DNA of 11,692 nucleotides, taken from an uncultured Eubacterium sp. (GTDB lineage: Bacteria > Bacillota > Clostridia > Peptostreptococcales > Anaerovoracaceae). Shown in pieces: positions 1-7,695 of the stretch. The translations under genes and the position numbers were made by a program. How positions within the stretch are numbered: the first letter of the stretch is position 1; each line of letters opens with the position of its first letter. The stretch is from the NCBI GenBank assembly GCA_937966095.1, contig CALCKF010000112.1, forward strand, positions 1 to 11,692. The letters are read 5' to 3'. The notes below the pieces were generated by a model that saw only the letters and a program-made list of their open reading frames with translations, made no database searches and was not told where the DNA came from.

Positions 1-563
1 CGTGGATGGCCGACAGGATACCGCACGAATTCCAGTCTTCTGTAGAATGCATCCCTTATCTCTTCATCTGACATCTTCTCCAGGATTTCCTTTTCTTCCA
101 CGCTGAGATGCGCGCTTTTCAGCCATCTGCTGTATTCTTCTCTGTAATCCATATCCTTTTCTCCAAACACAAAAAATTTCTGACCGAGATAATTGAGTCC
201 TGTGAATATGCACATCCCGGTCAGCATAGCCGCATTTTCCTGTATATTTGACGGCCATCCATCCATGACCCATACCATGAAAGGCTTTGCCGCTCCGTAA
301 GCTGCCAGATAACATAATGCGATATTGACAGCAAATCTCAAACCGCTTTTAAGCGTATCCCCCCTGTATCCGAAAGTGAATCTTTTATTGAGGAAATAGC
401 TCAGTATGCTGCATATGATATAATTGGCGGCCGAAGAGATCCAGTACGTACAGCCTGCCAGATTATAAAGGCCCAGCATTATAGCGGTACCCAGCAGTGT
501 ATTGAATATACCTATGATCACGAATCTGGTTATTCCTTTATCCAATAAACAGTGCCTTTTCAT
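1..563 (-). CDS. GtrA-family membrane protein fused to the N-terminus of an alpha-phosphohexomutase (partial, runs off window)
   Basis: The frame is open from ATG at 563 to the window edge (187 codons plus two bases). An AGGAG ribosome binding site lies 5 bases upstream (569-573). Residues about 10-132 form a GtrA-like domain with four hydrophobic segments (about 12-31, 41-58, 76-96, 110-131) and the internal sequence SYFLNKRFTF, typical of GtrA; this family is linked to polyprenyl-linked sugar translocation and cell-surface glycan synthesis. From residue 138 (MDYREEYSRWL) the sequence changes to the N-terminal helices of phosphoglucomutase/phosphomannomutase, ending FYRRLEF at 174-180. In that family LEF is followed by G-T-x-G-L-R-G, but here the frame reads VRYPVGHP to the edge. 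This may be a frameshift, an assembly error near a contig end, or real divergence. The gene has its own promoter. The GtrA call is firm, the mutase call moderate. Confidence 0.75.
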   Translation of the reverse strand, partial: MKRHCLLDKGITRFVIIGIFNTLLGTAIMLGLYNLAGCTYWISSAANYIICSILSYFLNKRFTFGYRGDTLKSGLRFAVNIALCYLAAYGAAKPFMVWVMDGWPSNIQENAAMLTGMCIFTGLNYLGQKFFVFGEKDMDYREEYSRWLKSAHLSVEEKEILEKMSDEEIRDAFYRRLEFVRYPVGHP

Positions 564-599
564 CCGGTCTCCTGATCTTTTCGTTTTTCTTTAGAATGG

Positions 600-628
600 T
601 TTATATATTATCATATTTTTAATGTAAA
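600..628 (-). promoter_or_regulatory. Sigma-70/SigA-type promoter for the gtrA-mutase gene
   Basis: On the minus strand the -35 box TTTACA (623-628, 5 of 6 matches) is followed by a 17-base AT-rich spacer and the -10 box TATAAA (600-605, 5 of 6 matches). It begins directly after the SSB stop codon (630-632). The predicted start near 593 gives a leader of about 30 bases before the ATG at 563, with AGGAG in place. Box match, spacing and position agree, so this is the best promoter in the window. Confidence 0.65.
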
Positions 629-629
629 T

Positions 630-1247
630 TCAAATTTCCTCTATTCTCGTCACAGATACCTCATACGCAGTTTTGGTAACGAGCCTCCCATCATCGGTAT
701 ATTTCCTGTATTCACGGCTTTGCAGCCTTCCTTCCAGAGCCACTTTGTCGCCAACCTCAAGGGTACCGCTGTATGCAGCATTACGTCCCCAGGCTATAGT
801 GGGTATGTAATCTGACTTATTATACATCCTGTTCACAGCTATCATAAGATCACAGATCTCACGCCCCAGAGGCGATGTGCGCCTTACCGGCATCTTACAT
901 AAAAAGCCCTCCAGCTTGACATCGTTTTCATATTGAAAATCTCTTTCCGAGCAGTATTCCATATGCCGCACAAACACTGTGACCTCCAGTCTGCTGCGCC
1001 CTTCAGACTCTCTGTTATAAGTCCTTATCTGGCCGTTTATATCCAGCAGCTGACCGGCCACGGGAGAGCGTCCGCCCAGAAGTTTTTCCGATATTATAAC
1101 TCTTATCCTGTCTTCATAACCGCTTTTTCTGAACACTCCCAGCATCACCAGGTAAAAAGCCTCTCCGTATGTTTTATGATTGAATACCGGCCCATCCAGT
1201 ACTCTTCCGGATAAATGAACCGTATTACCCTCCATCAAATTTTCCAT
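630..1247 (-). CDS. Single-stranded DNA-binding protein-like, two OB folds
   Basis: This 205-residue protein appears to contain two successive OB folds. The first spans about residues 8-95 (from NTVHLSGRVL to LEVTVFVRH) and the second about 107-203 (from NDVKLEGFL through IPTIAWGRNA and GDKVALEGRLQSREY to AYEVSVTRIEE). The second has the SSB/PriB features of a W-G-x-N/x-A segment followed by V-x-x-x-G-R-L-x-S-R-x-Y. I chose ATG 1247 over the longer ATG at 1268 because GGAGGGGG (1255-1262) sits 7 bases before it. The housekeeping SSB usually has one OB fold and an acidic tip ending in a DIPF-like motif; this protein ends in RIEEI, so it is probably a paralogue that does not recruit repair partners in the usual way. 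It follows the GNAT gene by 94 bases with no clear terminator between. The TAG/TGA-free frame and strong RBS make the gene sure; its exact role is not. Confidence 0.85.
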   Translation of the reverse strand: MENLMEGNTVHLSGRVLDGPVFNHKTYGEAFYLVMLGVFRKSGYEDRIRVIISEKLLGGRSPVAGQLLDINGQIRTYNRESEGRSRLEVTVFVRHMEYCSERDFQYENDVKLEGFLCKMPVRRTSPLGREICDLMIAVNRMYNKSDYIPTIAWGRNAAYSGTLEVGDKVALEGRLQSREYRKYTDDGRLVTKTAYEVSVTRIEEI

Positions 1248-1341
1248 AAAAAATCCCCCTCCAGGCATATTCTTTTAAATCATATGCATCCGCAAGGGGT
1301 TTTTATACATACATTGTTTTATTTCCGGCCGTTATACCATC

Positions 1342-1791
1342 TCACAGATCCAGCCTCATCACCTCAGGATGGCAATCCACTCCGTACTGAGGGCAGGTCA
1401 GGCATTCAAAAAAGTTGGGGGCATCTTCTCTGGCCACTGTTATAAAGCCCTGTTTTCTGAAAAATCCGGGTGCGCGTGCAACGAGGAATATCCTACGGCC
1501 TCCGCGCTCCAGCGTCTCCTGTATACCCTTTTCAAGAAGCGTCTTTCCCAGCTTGAACTTCCTGTACTGGGGATCTATAGCTATCCCGTCAACTATGAAT
1601 TCACCTTCTCTTTTTGCAAGCACAAAAGCACCGATAAGTTTTTCTCCGTCTTCTCCGGTCCTGGTTATCTGCCAGCACTTTACAAGATCTGTAGGTACAG
1701 GTTCCTCCTCCGAAAACTCAAGATCATTTTCGATGAAAAACGGTACCAGCTTTTCATAATCTTCTGTTACGGATATTTTAAAATTTATCAT
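1342..1791 (-). CDS. GNAT-family N-acetyltransferase with C-terminal cysteines
   Basis: This 149-residue protein has the GNAT fold layout: an N-terminal strand and helix, then core strands GAFVLAKREGEFIVDGIAID (about 54-73), and the acetyl-CoA loop QYRKFKLGKTLL (75-86), which is a variant of Q/R-x-x-G-x-G/A. A GFFRKQGF segment (109-116) is the usual late GNAT motif. The C-terminus ECLTCPQYGVDCHPEVM (129-145) carries three cysteines (130, 133, 140), which could bind metal or be redox-active; this is inference. The arrangement resembles short N-acetylglutamate synthase-like GNATs, but the substrate cannot be read from sequence. AAAAGGAG lies at 1803-1810, 11 bases before the ATG. It begins 29 bases after the lipid kinase stop codon, so it is probably co-transcribed with it. 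Confidence 0.85.
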   Translation of the reverse strand: MINFKISVTEDYEKLVPFFIENDLEFSEEEPVPTDLVKCWQITRTGEDGEKLIGAFVLAKREGEFIVDGIAIDPQYRKFKLGKTLLEKGIQETLERGGRRIFLVARAPGFFRKQGFITVAREDAPNFFECLTCPQYGVDCHPEVMRLDL

Positions 1792-1820
1792 CTCTTAAAA
1801 CTCTCCTTTTTCTTACGATA

Positions 1821-2723
1821 TCAGTCATACTGCCAGTCGGATTCCGACACGAACACATCCAGCCTCTGGGCGAGCACTCTGAAATCAAGAGGCAGCTTCT
1901 CACCATGTTCACCATCTATATCAGTACTGATATCTTCCCTTGACTCCACCAGCAGCTTATCTGTCTGGAAGCACAGTACATACTTATTGTTTGGGTGTCT
2001 TCCGTGAACGACTTCGAATAAAAGCGGGGCAAACTCCACTATAGGCATCTTTCTGAAAGCGATGACATCCAGCTTGCCGTCATTGATAGACGACTGCGGC
2101 GAAAGCTTGCGGAATCCTCCTGCAGACTCTCCGTTCATCACCACCATAAAGTATATATCCTCCTCATATACAGCCTCCGGTGTCGTAAGAGTGACAGGCA
2201 GAACTCTTATCTGAGGGATTTCCGTAAGAGCCTTCAGATAATATGCAAGTATTCCTATGGCATTTTTAAGATTGGGATCCGTTTTCTGGCTCACATCCAC
2301 CAGAGCTCCCATAGCTGCAACATTTATGAAGATCTTGTTATTGACAATTCCCACATCTGCTTTTGTCGTCCTGTTGCCGAGGGCGATATCCAGCTGGTAA
2401 TCTATGTCGGAAGGAATCTCGAAATAATAGGCAAAATCATTGGCCGTCCCGGCCGGAAGTATAGCCAGCGGCAGGTGTATATCATGTTTGACCATCGCAT
2501 TGACGCACAGATTGACTGTTCCGTCGCCTCCTGCAGCTATGATCCTGCTGAACTTGCTCTGATCTATCTCCGAGAGGACCTTGTCGATAACAAACCCCTT
2601 GGCAGCACGTACGGGAACGACTTGGTAGCCCGCATCCTGACATCTTTCAACGATGTAGTCAAGGTTGTTCTTGAAAACTCCGCTCCCGGAATGCGCATTA
2701 TAATACAGCAATATGTTTTCCAT
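1821..2723 (-). CDS. Diacylglycerol kinase-family lipid kinase (DgkB/YegS/BmrU type)
   Basis: This 300-residue protein has the full length of the soluble DAGK_cat family, which uses ATP to phosphorylate diacylglycerol or related lipids and so recycles lipids to phosphatidate. Residues 1-20 hold the N-P/A-x-S-G-x-G-like start (NAHSGSGVF), GGDGTVN lies at 65-71 (nucleotide-binding loop), and LPAGTANDFA at 89-98. The C-terminal beta domain contains SINDGKLDVI at 212-221, with the Asp of the catalytic region, and DIDGE at 268-272, with the conserved Glu seen in YegS/DgkB. All key motifs are intact. Its start overlaps the end of folC by 26 bases, and AAGGAGG lies 10 bases before the ATG, inside folC, so translation is coupled. 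DgkB is the likely role in Bacillota, but YegS-like lipid specificity cannot be excluded. Confidence 0.92.
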   Translation of the reverse strand: MENILLYYNAHSGSGVFKNNLDYIVERCQDAGYQVVPVRAAKGFVIDKVLSEIDQSKFSRIIAAGGDGTVNLCVNAMVKHDIHLPLAILPAGTANDFAYYFEIPSDIDYQLDIALGNRTTKADVGIVNNKIFINVAAMGALVDVSQKTDPNLKNAIGILAYYLKALTEIPQIRVLPVTLTTPEAVYEEDIYFMVVMNGESAGGFRKLSPQSSINDGKLDVIAFRKMPIVEFAPLLFEVVHGRHPNNKYVLCFQTDKLLVESREDISTDIDGEHGEKLPLDFRVLAQRLDVFVSESDWQYD

Positions 2724-4023
2724 CCTTCAACATCCTCCTTATATCTCCTATAAGATACAGCGACCCTGCGAACAGCACGACATCGTATTGATCCCATATC
2801 ATTTCGGCTTGTCTTATGCTTTCTTCCGCATCTGACGCCACGACCGGATCCAGTCCAAGATCCCGCAGCATCTCAGCCAGCTGATAAGCCGGAAGCTTCC
2901 TCGGGTTATCAGGCTCTGTAGCAATTACCGATCCGGTTATATCCTTTAAAGCGGCTATGATACGGTCCGTCTGTTTATCGGCAAGCATGCCTGTCACAAG
3001 CAGAATCCTGCTGTCCCCAAAGAATTCTTTCATCGTATCTCTCAGTGCTATGGCACCAGCCTCATTATGAGCTCCGTCTATTATCACCGCAGGAGATCCG
3101 CTATCTTCACCGCCTTTTATCAGCACCTCGAACCGGCCGGGCTGTACAGCTTCTTTGAGACCTTTGTACAGTCGTGATCTTTCTACTCTTATCTTCCCCG
3201 CCTTTCGAAGCACCTCTATCACAGCCAGTGCTGTTTTGAGGTTTTCGGCCTGATGTTTGCCTGCCATAGATATCCTGATATCACTATAATCCGTACCGTA
3301 AAGCTCCATAGTCACTGTCTGGGAAAAAGGTGTCGCTTCTGAGATCCCGGGTCTTATGCCGGAAATATCATAAAGCCTGCACCCTTTTTCATATGCGATG
3401 CGTGCTATGACTTTTGCTGCTCCATAATCTTTCACATTTGAGATCACGGGTACTCCCGGCTTTATTATACCGGCTTTCTCGGCAGCGATCTCCTCCAGAG
3501 TATTTCCCAGTCTGTCAGTATGATCATAGGATATTGAACATATGGCGCACGCCAGCGGTTCCTTGATTACATTGGTAGAATCGCCCCGGCCTCCAAGACC
3601 TACCTCCAGTATCACTATATCGGCTTTTACATCACTGAAATACATCAGTGCTATAGCAGTCACCACCTCAAATTCAGTAGGTGAATCATGTCCGTCGGAT
3701 ACCATCTTCTCCGCAGCTGATATGACGATATCCGTATATTTTTCGAGATCCGCATCTGAAATGCATTGCCCGTCAAAGCATATCCGTTCATTGAATTTTT
3801 CGATGAACGGAGATGTGTAAAGGCCTGTCCTGTATCCGCAAGAAGCAAGCCCCTTTTCCAGGAATTTGCAGACGGATCCTTTTCCGTTGGTACCTGCAAC
3901 ATGGATGACCTTTAACTCCTTATGAGGATCGCCCAATATGCCAAGTAGGATATCCATCCTCTCCAGGCCCAGGACGCTTCCAAACCTGTTGAATTCGCCT
4001 ATTCTTTCTACAGCATTCTTCAT
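2698..4023 (-). CDS. folC: Bifunctional folylpolyglutamate synthase / dihydrofolate synthase
   Basis: This 441-residue cytosolic Mur-ligase-family enzyme adds glutamate to dihydropteroate and/or reduced folates using ATP. The P-loop is HVAGTNGKGS (41-50). TSPFIEKFNERI (70-81) is the omega-loop region. ILEVGLGGRGDSTN (138-151) is the family motif, with G-D-S-T-N in place of the more common L-D-A-T-N. SYDHTDRLGNTLEEIAAEKA (165-184) includes the conserved His and the carbamate-Lys region. GRFEV (296-300) and DGAHN (316-320) mark the C-terminal domain, and GSLYLIGD (420-427) the C-terminus. I chose ATG 4023, not the longer ATG at 4059, because it makes the classic 4-base ATGA overlap with the valS stop and begins the conserved sequence directly. 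The valS-folC order is common in Bacillota. Confidence 0.95.
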   Translation of the reverse strand: MKNAVERIGEFNRFGSVLGLERMDILLGILGDPHKELKVIHVAGTNGKGSVCKFLEKGLASCGYRTGLYTSPFIEKFNERICFDGQCISDADLEKYTDIVISAAEKMVSDGHDSPTEFEVVTAIALMYFSDVKADIVILEVGLGGRGDSTNVIKEPLACAICSISYDHTDRLGNTLEEIAAEKAGIIKPGVPVISNVKDYGAAKVIARIAYEKGCRLYDISGIRPGISEATPFSQTVTMELYGTDYSDIRISMAGKHQAENLKTALAVIEVLRKAGKIRVERSRLYKGLKEAVQPGRFEVLIKGGEDSGSPAVIIDGAHNEAGAIALRDTMKEFFGDSRILLVTGMLADKQTDRIIAALKDITGSVIATEPDNPRKLPAYQLAEMLRDLGLDPVVASDAEESIRQAEMIWDQYDVVLFAGSLYLIGDIRRMLKDGKHIAVL

Positions 4024-6716
4024 CTTACCTTTTTTTCCACCACGGCAAGCCTGTCGCACACCTTGGTCAGCATCTCCTCATATTTTGCCTGCTTTTCTCT
4101 TTCTTCATTAATCACCTTTTCAGGCGCTTTTTTTATGAAACCTTCGTTAGACAGCTTTCCGGCTACGCGTTTCACTTCTCCTTCCAGCTTTTTCTTTTCC
4201 TTTCTGAGCCTTTCAAGCTCCGCTTCATAATCCATTATATCATCAAGCGGTATGAAGACCTCAGCACCTGCGACAACAGCTGACATCACTTCTTCCGGAA
4301 CTTCCGATTTGTCTTTTATGAACGTTATCTCCGTGATATTCGCAAGTTTCTTTATATATCTTTCTCCAGCCTTTACTATCGGTTCTTTCCCCTCTGTGCT
4401 GAGGATCACTGCTCTCAGCTTACGGCCCGGCGACGCCTCGGCTTCTGATCGTATATTCCTTATGCTCCTGATAACCGACATTGCCATCTCCAGCTTTTCG
4501 GCCTCATCGGCAAACCTGTATTCCTCTCTGTATACAGGCCACTTTTCCTTTATAAGGAAATTATCAGGATTATCACTGTCTGCTTCTCCCTTAGGAAGAT
4601 ATGCCCATATCTCCTCTGTGATATACGGCATGAAAGGATGCAGCAGTATCAGCATATCCTTGAGCACCTTCACCAGTACTGCTCTTGCTGTTTTCTTGTC
4701 CTCCTCGTCATCCCCGTACAGCCTTCCCTTTACTATTTCTATATACCAGTCACAGTACTCGTTCCATATAAGATCATATGCTCTCTGTCCGGCAAGGGCC
4801 AGATCGAATTTTTCCATCGAATCCGTTATATATCTGACAGCTTCGTTCACTCTTGATATTATCCATTTATCCTCATCCTGGAGTCCTGCTGCGCTCAGCT
4901 CGGAAAGGTCTGCCATTTCCCTGAATTCTCCGTCATCATCCTGGAGGTTCATTATTACGAACCTGGATGCATTCCAGAGTTTATTGGCAAAATTCCTGGC
5001 AGATTCCAGCCTGTCGGTCTTGAATCTCATATCATTGCCCGGAGTTATACCGGTAGTCAGCATGAATCTCAATGCATCCGCCCCATACTGGTCTATGATC
5101 TCAAGTGGATCTATACCGTTGCCAAGAGACTTGCTCATCTTCCTTCCCTGGGCATCACGTACAAGCCCGTGTACATACACATATCTGAACGGAACCTTTC
5201 CTGTCGTTTCCAGAGCCGAAAAAACCATCCTTACTACCCAGAAAAATATTATATCGTATCCGGTAACAAGTACATCCGTAGGATAAAAGTACTTGAAATC
5301 TTCCGTTTCATCCGGCCATCCGAGAGTAGAAAACGGCCACAGCGCAGAAGAGAACCATGTGTCAAGGACATCCTCGTCCTGTTTTATATCAGTGCTGCCG
5401 CATTTGACACATCTGTCAGGTGCTGTTTCAGCGACCATGATCTCACCGCACTCCTGACAGTAGTATGCAGGGATCCTGTGACCCCACCACAGCTGACGGG
5501 AAATGCACCAGTCTCTTATCTCTTCAAGCCAGTGGAGATATATCTTCTCGAACCTTTCCGGCACATGCTTAAGATCTCCTTTTTTAACCGCTTCAATAGC
5601 CGGCTTTGCCAGATTTTCCATCTTTACGAACCACTGATCCGAAAGCATAGGTTCCACTACAGTACCGCATCTGTAACAGCCTCCTACCGGTATCACTTTT
5701 TCCTCGGTCTTTACCAGATATCCTGCCTCGTCTAGATCCTTTACCCACTGTTTCCTGCATTCATATCTGTCCATGCCTTCGTATCTGCCGGCCAGGCTGT
5801 TCATGGTCGCATCGAAGTTTATACATGATATACTCTCCAGCCCGTTTCTTTGTCCCACTTCAAAATCGTTAGGATCGTGAGCCGGGGTTATCTTCACCGC
5901 ACCTGTCCCCTTCTCCGGATCAGGATAAGGATCCGCTATGACAGGTATCTCTCTTCCCACAAGCGGCAATATCACGTTTTTACCTACGAGATCCCTGTAT
6001 CTTTCATCATCAGGATGCACCGCTATAGCCACATCTCCGAACATCGTCTCAGGTCTCGATGTCGCCACTACGACACCTTCTCCCCCATCAGCCGCAGGAT
6101 ATCTGAAATACCAGTACATCCCGTTTTTATCCTCATGCTCCACCTCGGCATCTGAAAGAGATGTCCCGCATTCAGGGCACCAGTTTATCAGCCTGTTCCC
6201 TCTGTATATCAGACCCTTTTCGTAAAGGCTCACGAAAAAGTGTTTGACAGCCCTGCTGCAGCCTTCATCCATCGTAAAGCGCTCTCTGCTCCAGTCGCAT
6301 GAATCTCCCAGCTTACGGCACTGTTTCGTTATCTTGCCTCCGAATTCTTCTTTCCATGCCCATGCTCTCTTGAGAAATTCCTCTCTTCCCAGATCTTCTT
6401 TCTCAAGGCCTTCTTCTTCCCTTATCCTGTTTACCACCTTGACCTCTGTGGCAATGCTGGCATGATCGCTTCCCGGAAGCCAGAGTGCACTGTATCCCTG
6501 TAGTCTTTTGAATCTCGTCAGGACGTCCTGGAGGGTCTGGTCAAGCGCATGACCCATATGGAGCTGACCTGTGATGTTGGGAGGAGGCATCACTATCGTA
6601 AAAGGCTTTTTGTCCGGGTCACGTTTTGCCTCAAATGCTCCGCTCTTTTCCCACATCTCGTATATCCTGTCCTCAAATTTCTTAGGATCATATGTTTTAG
6701 CTAAATTTTTATCCAT
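4020..6716 (-). CDS. valS: Valyl-tRNA synthetase
   Basis: This 898-residue class Ia synthetase charges tRNA-Val with valine in the cytosol. The HIGH signature is PPPNITGQLHMGHAL (44-58, HMGH at 53-56) and the KMSKS signature is at 526-530. The CP1 editing domain includes TSRPETMFGDVA (219-230). Two Cys clusters look like zinc-binding inserts (CPEC 180-183; CQEC 420-423 with CVKC 436-439), and CYRC lies at 347-350. FSSALWPFSTLGWP (455-468) and the anticodon-binding domain (about 620-760) are present. The last about 70 residues form the charged ValRS coiled coil (YEAELERLRKEKKKLEGEVK onward). AAGGAGAG lies just before the ATG and overlaps the stop codon of the upstream gene. No T-box is visible upstream; expression must depend on the upstream operon promoter or an internal one. 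Confidence 0.98.
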   Translation of the reverse strand: MDKNLAKTYDPKKFEDRIYEMWEKSGAFEAKRDPDKKPFTIVMPPPNITGQLHMGHALDQTLQDVLTRFKRLQGYSALWLPGSDHASIATEVKVVNRIREEEGLEKEDLGREEFLKRAWAWKEEFGGKITKQCRKLGDSCDWSRERFTMDEGCSRAVKHFFVSLYEKGLIYRGNRLINWCPECGTSLSDAEVEHEDKNGMYWYFRYPAADGGEGVVVATSRPETMFGDVAIAVHPDDERYRDLVGKNVILPLVGREIPVIADPYPDPEKGTGAVKITPAHDPNDFEVGQRNGLESISCINFDATMNSLAGRYEGMDRYECRKQWVKDLDEAGYLVKTEEKVIPVGGCYRCGTVVEPMLSDQWFVKMENLAKPAIEAVKKGDLKHVPERFEKIYLHWLEEIRDWCISRQLWWGHRIPAYYCQECGEIMVAETAPDRCVKCGSTDIKQDEDVLDTWFSSALWPFSTLGWPDETEDFKYFYPTDVLVTGYDIIFFWVVRMVFSALETTGKVPFRYVYVHGLVRDAQGRKMSKSLGNGIDPLEIIDQYGADALRFMLTTGITPGNDMRFKTDRLESARNFANKLWNASRFVIMNLQDDDGEFREMADLSELSAAGLQDEDKWIISRVNEAVRYITDSMEKFDLALAGQRAYDLIWNEYCDWYIEIVKGRLYGDDEEDKKTARAVLVKVLKDMLILLHPFMPYITEEIWAYLPKGEADSDNPDNFLIKEKWPVYREEYRFADEAEKLEMAMSVIRSIRNIRSEAEASPGRKLRAVILSTEGKEPIVKAGERYIKKLANITEITFIKDKSEVPEEVMSAVVAGAEVFIPLDDIMDYEAELERLRKEKKKLEGEVKRVAGKLSNEGFIKKAPEKVINEEREKQAKYEEMLTKVCDRLAVVEKKVR

Positions 6717-6730
6717 CTGTATATCTCTCC

Positions 6731-7225
6731 TTACTGCCTCAGGCCTTTTTTTCTCTGTTCTTCATGTTTTTTCTTCATCCTCACGCCGTTTACGGCTGCC
6801 GCGATGCTGATCAGCACCATTATCAAAGCTATTATCGCATAAGTCCTGTAGACTCCGCCGTTTTTCTGAAAGTCTGTTTCTCTGGCGCCGCTGTCCGTTA
6901 TCCTGTACTCATATGCATCCCATCCTGTATCAAGATGTATGTCTATATGGGTATCGCCGTTTGACATGGTCCCTTCCATATATTTATATTTATCTCCTAC
7001 ATGGAAAAAAACAGCCGTCCCGAAATCATCTCCGGCAGAAAACACATACATGGCCTTGTTTCCATGTTCCTCAAAATCCACTACCTTTATACCATCTGCC
7101 TCAGACTCCTTCTCTATTATGGATATCACTTCACTTTCCGGTACACCTGAAAGGTAATTGGCCGCCATAGGAAAAATAAAAAACGCGGCGAATATCAGCC
7201 ATATCACTATCACAAAATTCTTCAT
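6731..7225 (-). CDS. Small two-TM membrane protein of unknown function
   Basis: I do not recognise a family. The 164-residue protein has an N-terminal hydrophobic segment (about 4-24, signal anchor or uncleaved signal), a polar, acidic middle of about 100 residues (about 25-125, rich in Asp, Glu and aromatic beta-strand-like stretches such as AMYVFSAGDDFGTAVFFHVG), and a second hydrophobic segment (about 127-148), followed by a strongly basic tail KKKHEEQRKKGLRQ. By the positive-inside rule the tail is cytoplasmic and the middle domain probably faces outside. Its ATG overlaps the sseB-like stop as ATGA, with AAGGAGGG upstream, and its stop overlaps the valS ribosome binding site, so it is an integral operon member. 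Function is unknown. Confidence 0.8.
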   Translation of the reverse strand: MKNFVIVIWLIFAAFFIFPMAANYLSGVPESEVISIIEKESEADGIKVVDFEEHGNKAMYVFSAGDDFGTAVFFHVGDKYKYMEGTMSNGDTHIDIHLDTGWDAYEYRITDSGARETDFQKNGGVYRTYAIIALIMVLISIAAAVNGVRMKKKHEEQRKKGLRQ

Positions 7226-7695
7226 TCAGTGCCCTCCTTGTCCATATCCTTTTTCATCGCAGCCACCATATCAGTGCTGAAACAGAGATTGTCGCTCATA
7301 GGATTGATGGCAAACCCTGCTACGGCATTTACCGGATTGAGAAGCATCGCAGCCAGGTCATCAAAGTTGACTATCATGCTCTGCTGATCCTTTCCCACGC
7401 CGCATTTTATCATTTCAGGCCCGTCAGTAAATACCGGATAATATATATCTCCGCTCCCTGATTTTATAAGTTCAAAACTTATTTCGGTATCCTTCTCAAG
7501 GACTATCTCGTCGAGTTTCTCATCATATACAGGAGCCTTATCCATGGAAACCGGTATAAGCAGCCGGGCTCTGACCACCTCATTAAGCAGGCGGACCGAA
7601 TTTTGCTTTCCGGGATCCTGCCTCACTGCTTCTATAGCCGCCTTAAGTGCCGGATTGCTCACAGGTTCAGGCTTCTGTTTTTCATTCTGTGACAT
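7222..7695 (-). CDS. SseB-domain protein
   Basis: This 157-residue protein matches the SseB N-terminal domain pattern. An N-terminal helix (NPALKAAIEAVRQDPGKQNSVRLLNEVVRARLLIPV, about 14-49) is followed by beta strands ending in a YYPVFTDGPEM segment (about 85-95), typical of this domain, then FDDLAAMLL and GFAINPMSDNL. In Enterobacteria the SseB name comes from enhancement of serine sensitivity, but Gram-positive SseB-domain proteins have no firm function, and this says little about the role here. It is predicted cytosolic. The start at 7695 lies inside the larC-like gene (14-base overlap) and has GAGGAGG just upstream, so the two are translationally coupled. It is followed by an ATGA overlap with the membrane-protein gene. 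Confidence 0.75.
   Translation of the reverse strand: MSQNEKQKPEPVSNPALKAAIEAVRQDPGKQNSVRLLNEVVRARLLIPVSMDKAPVYDEKLDEIVLEKDTEISFELIKSGSGDIYYPVFTDGPEMIKCGVGKDQQSMIVNFDDLAAMLLNPVNAVAGFAINPMSDNLCFSTDMVAAMKKDMDKEGTE

Noticed and set aside
1248..1268. Longer SSB start at ATG 1268
   Set aside because: GGAGGGGG (1255-1262) falls inside that extension and is well spaced for ATG 1247.
1263..1341. Promoter or terminator before the SSB gene
   Set aside because: TTGCGG and TATAAA-like words occur, but none has workable spacing, and no GC-rich hairpin with T-run is present.
1369..2007. Plus-strand open frame of 212 codons
   Set aside because: It overlaps the GNAT and lipid-kinase genes, which have clear motifs and ribosome binding sites; no own RBS or motif.
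4024..4059. Longer folC start at ATG 4059
   Set aside because: ATG 4023 forms ATGA with the valS stop and starts the conserved protein; the 12 extra residues would lie inside valS.
4252..5286. Plus-strand open frame of 344 codons
   Set aside because: It lies wholly inside valS on the opposite strand and encodes Ser/Leu-rich sequence typical of an antisense shadow.
7222..7695. LarC2 domain downstream of larC, joined by frameshift
   Set aside because: The reading frame there is SseB-like with its own strong ribosome binding site; no LarC2 motif appears in any frame nearby.
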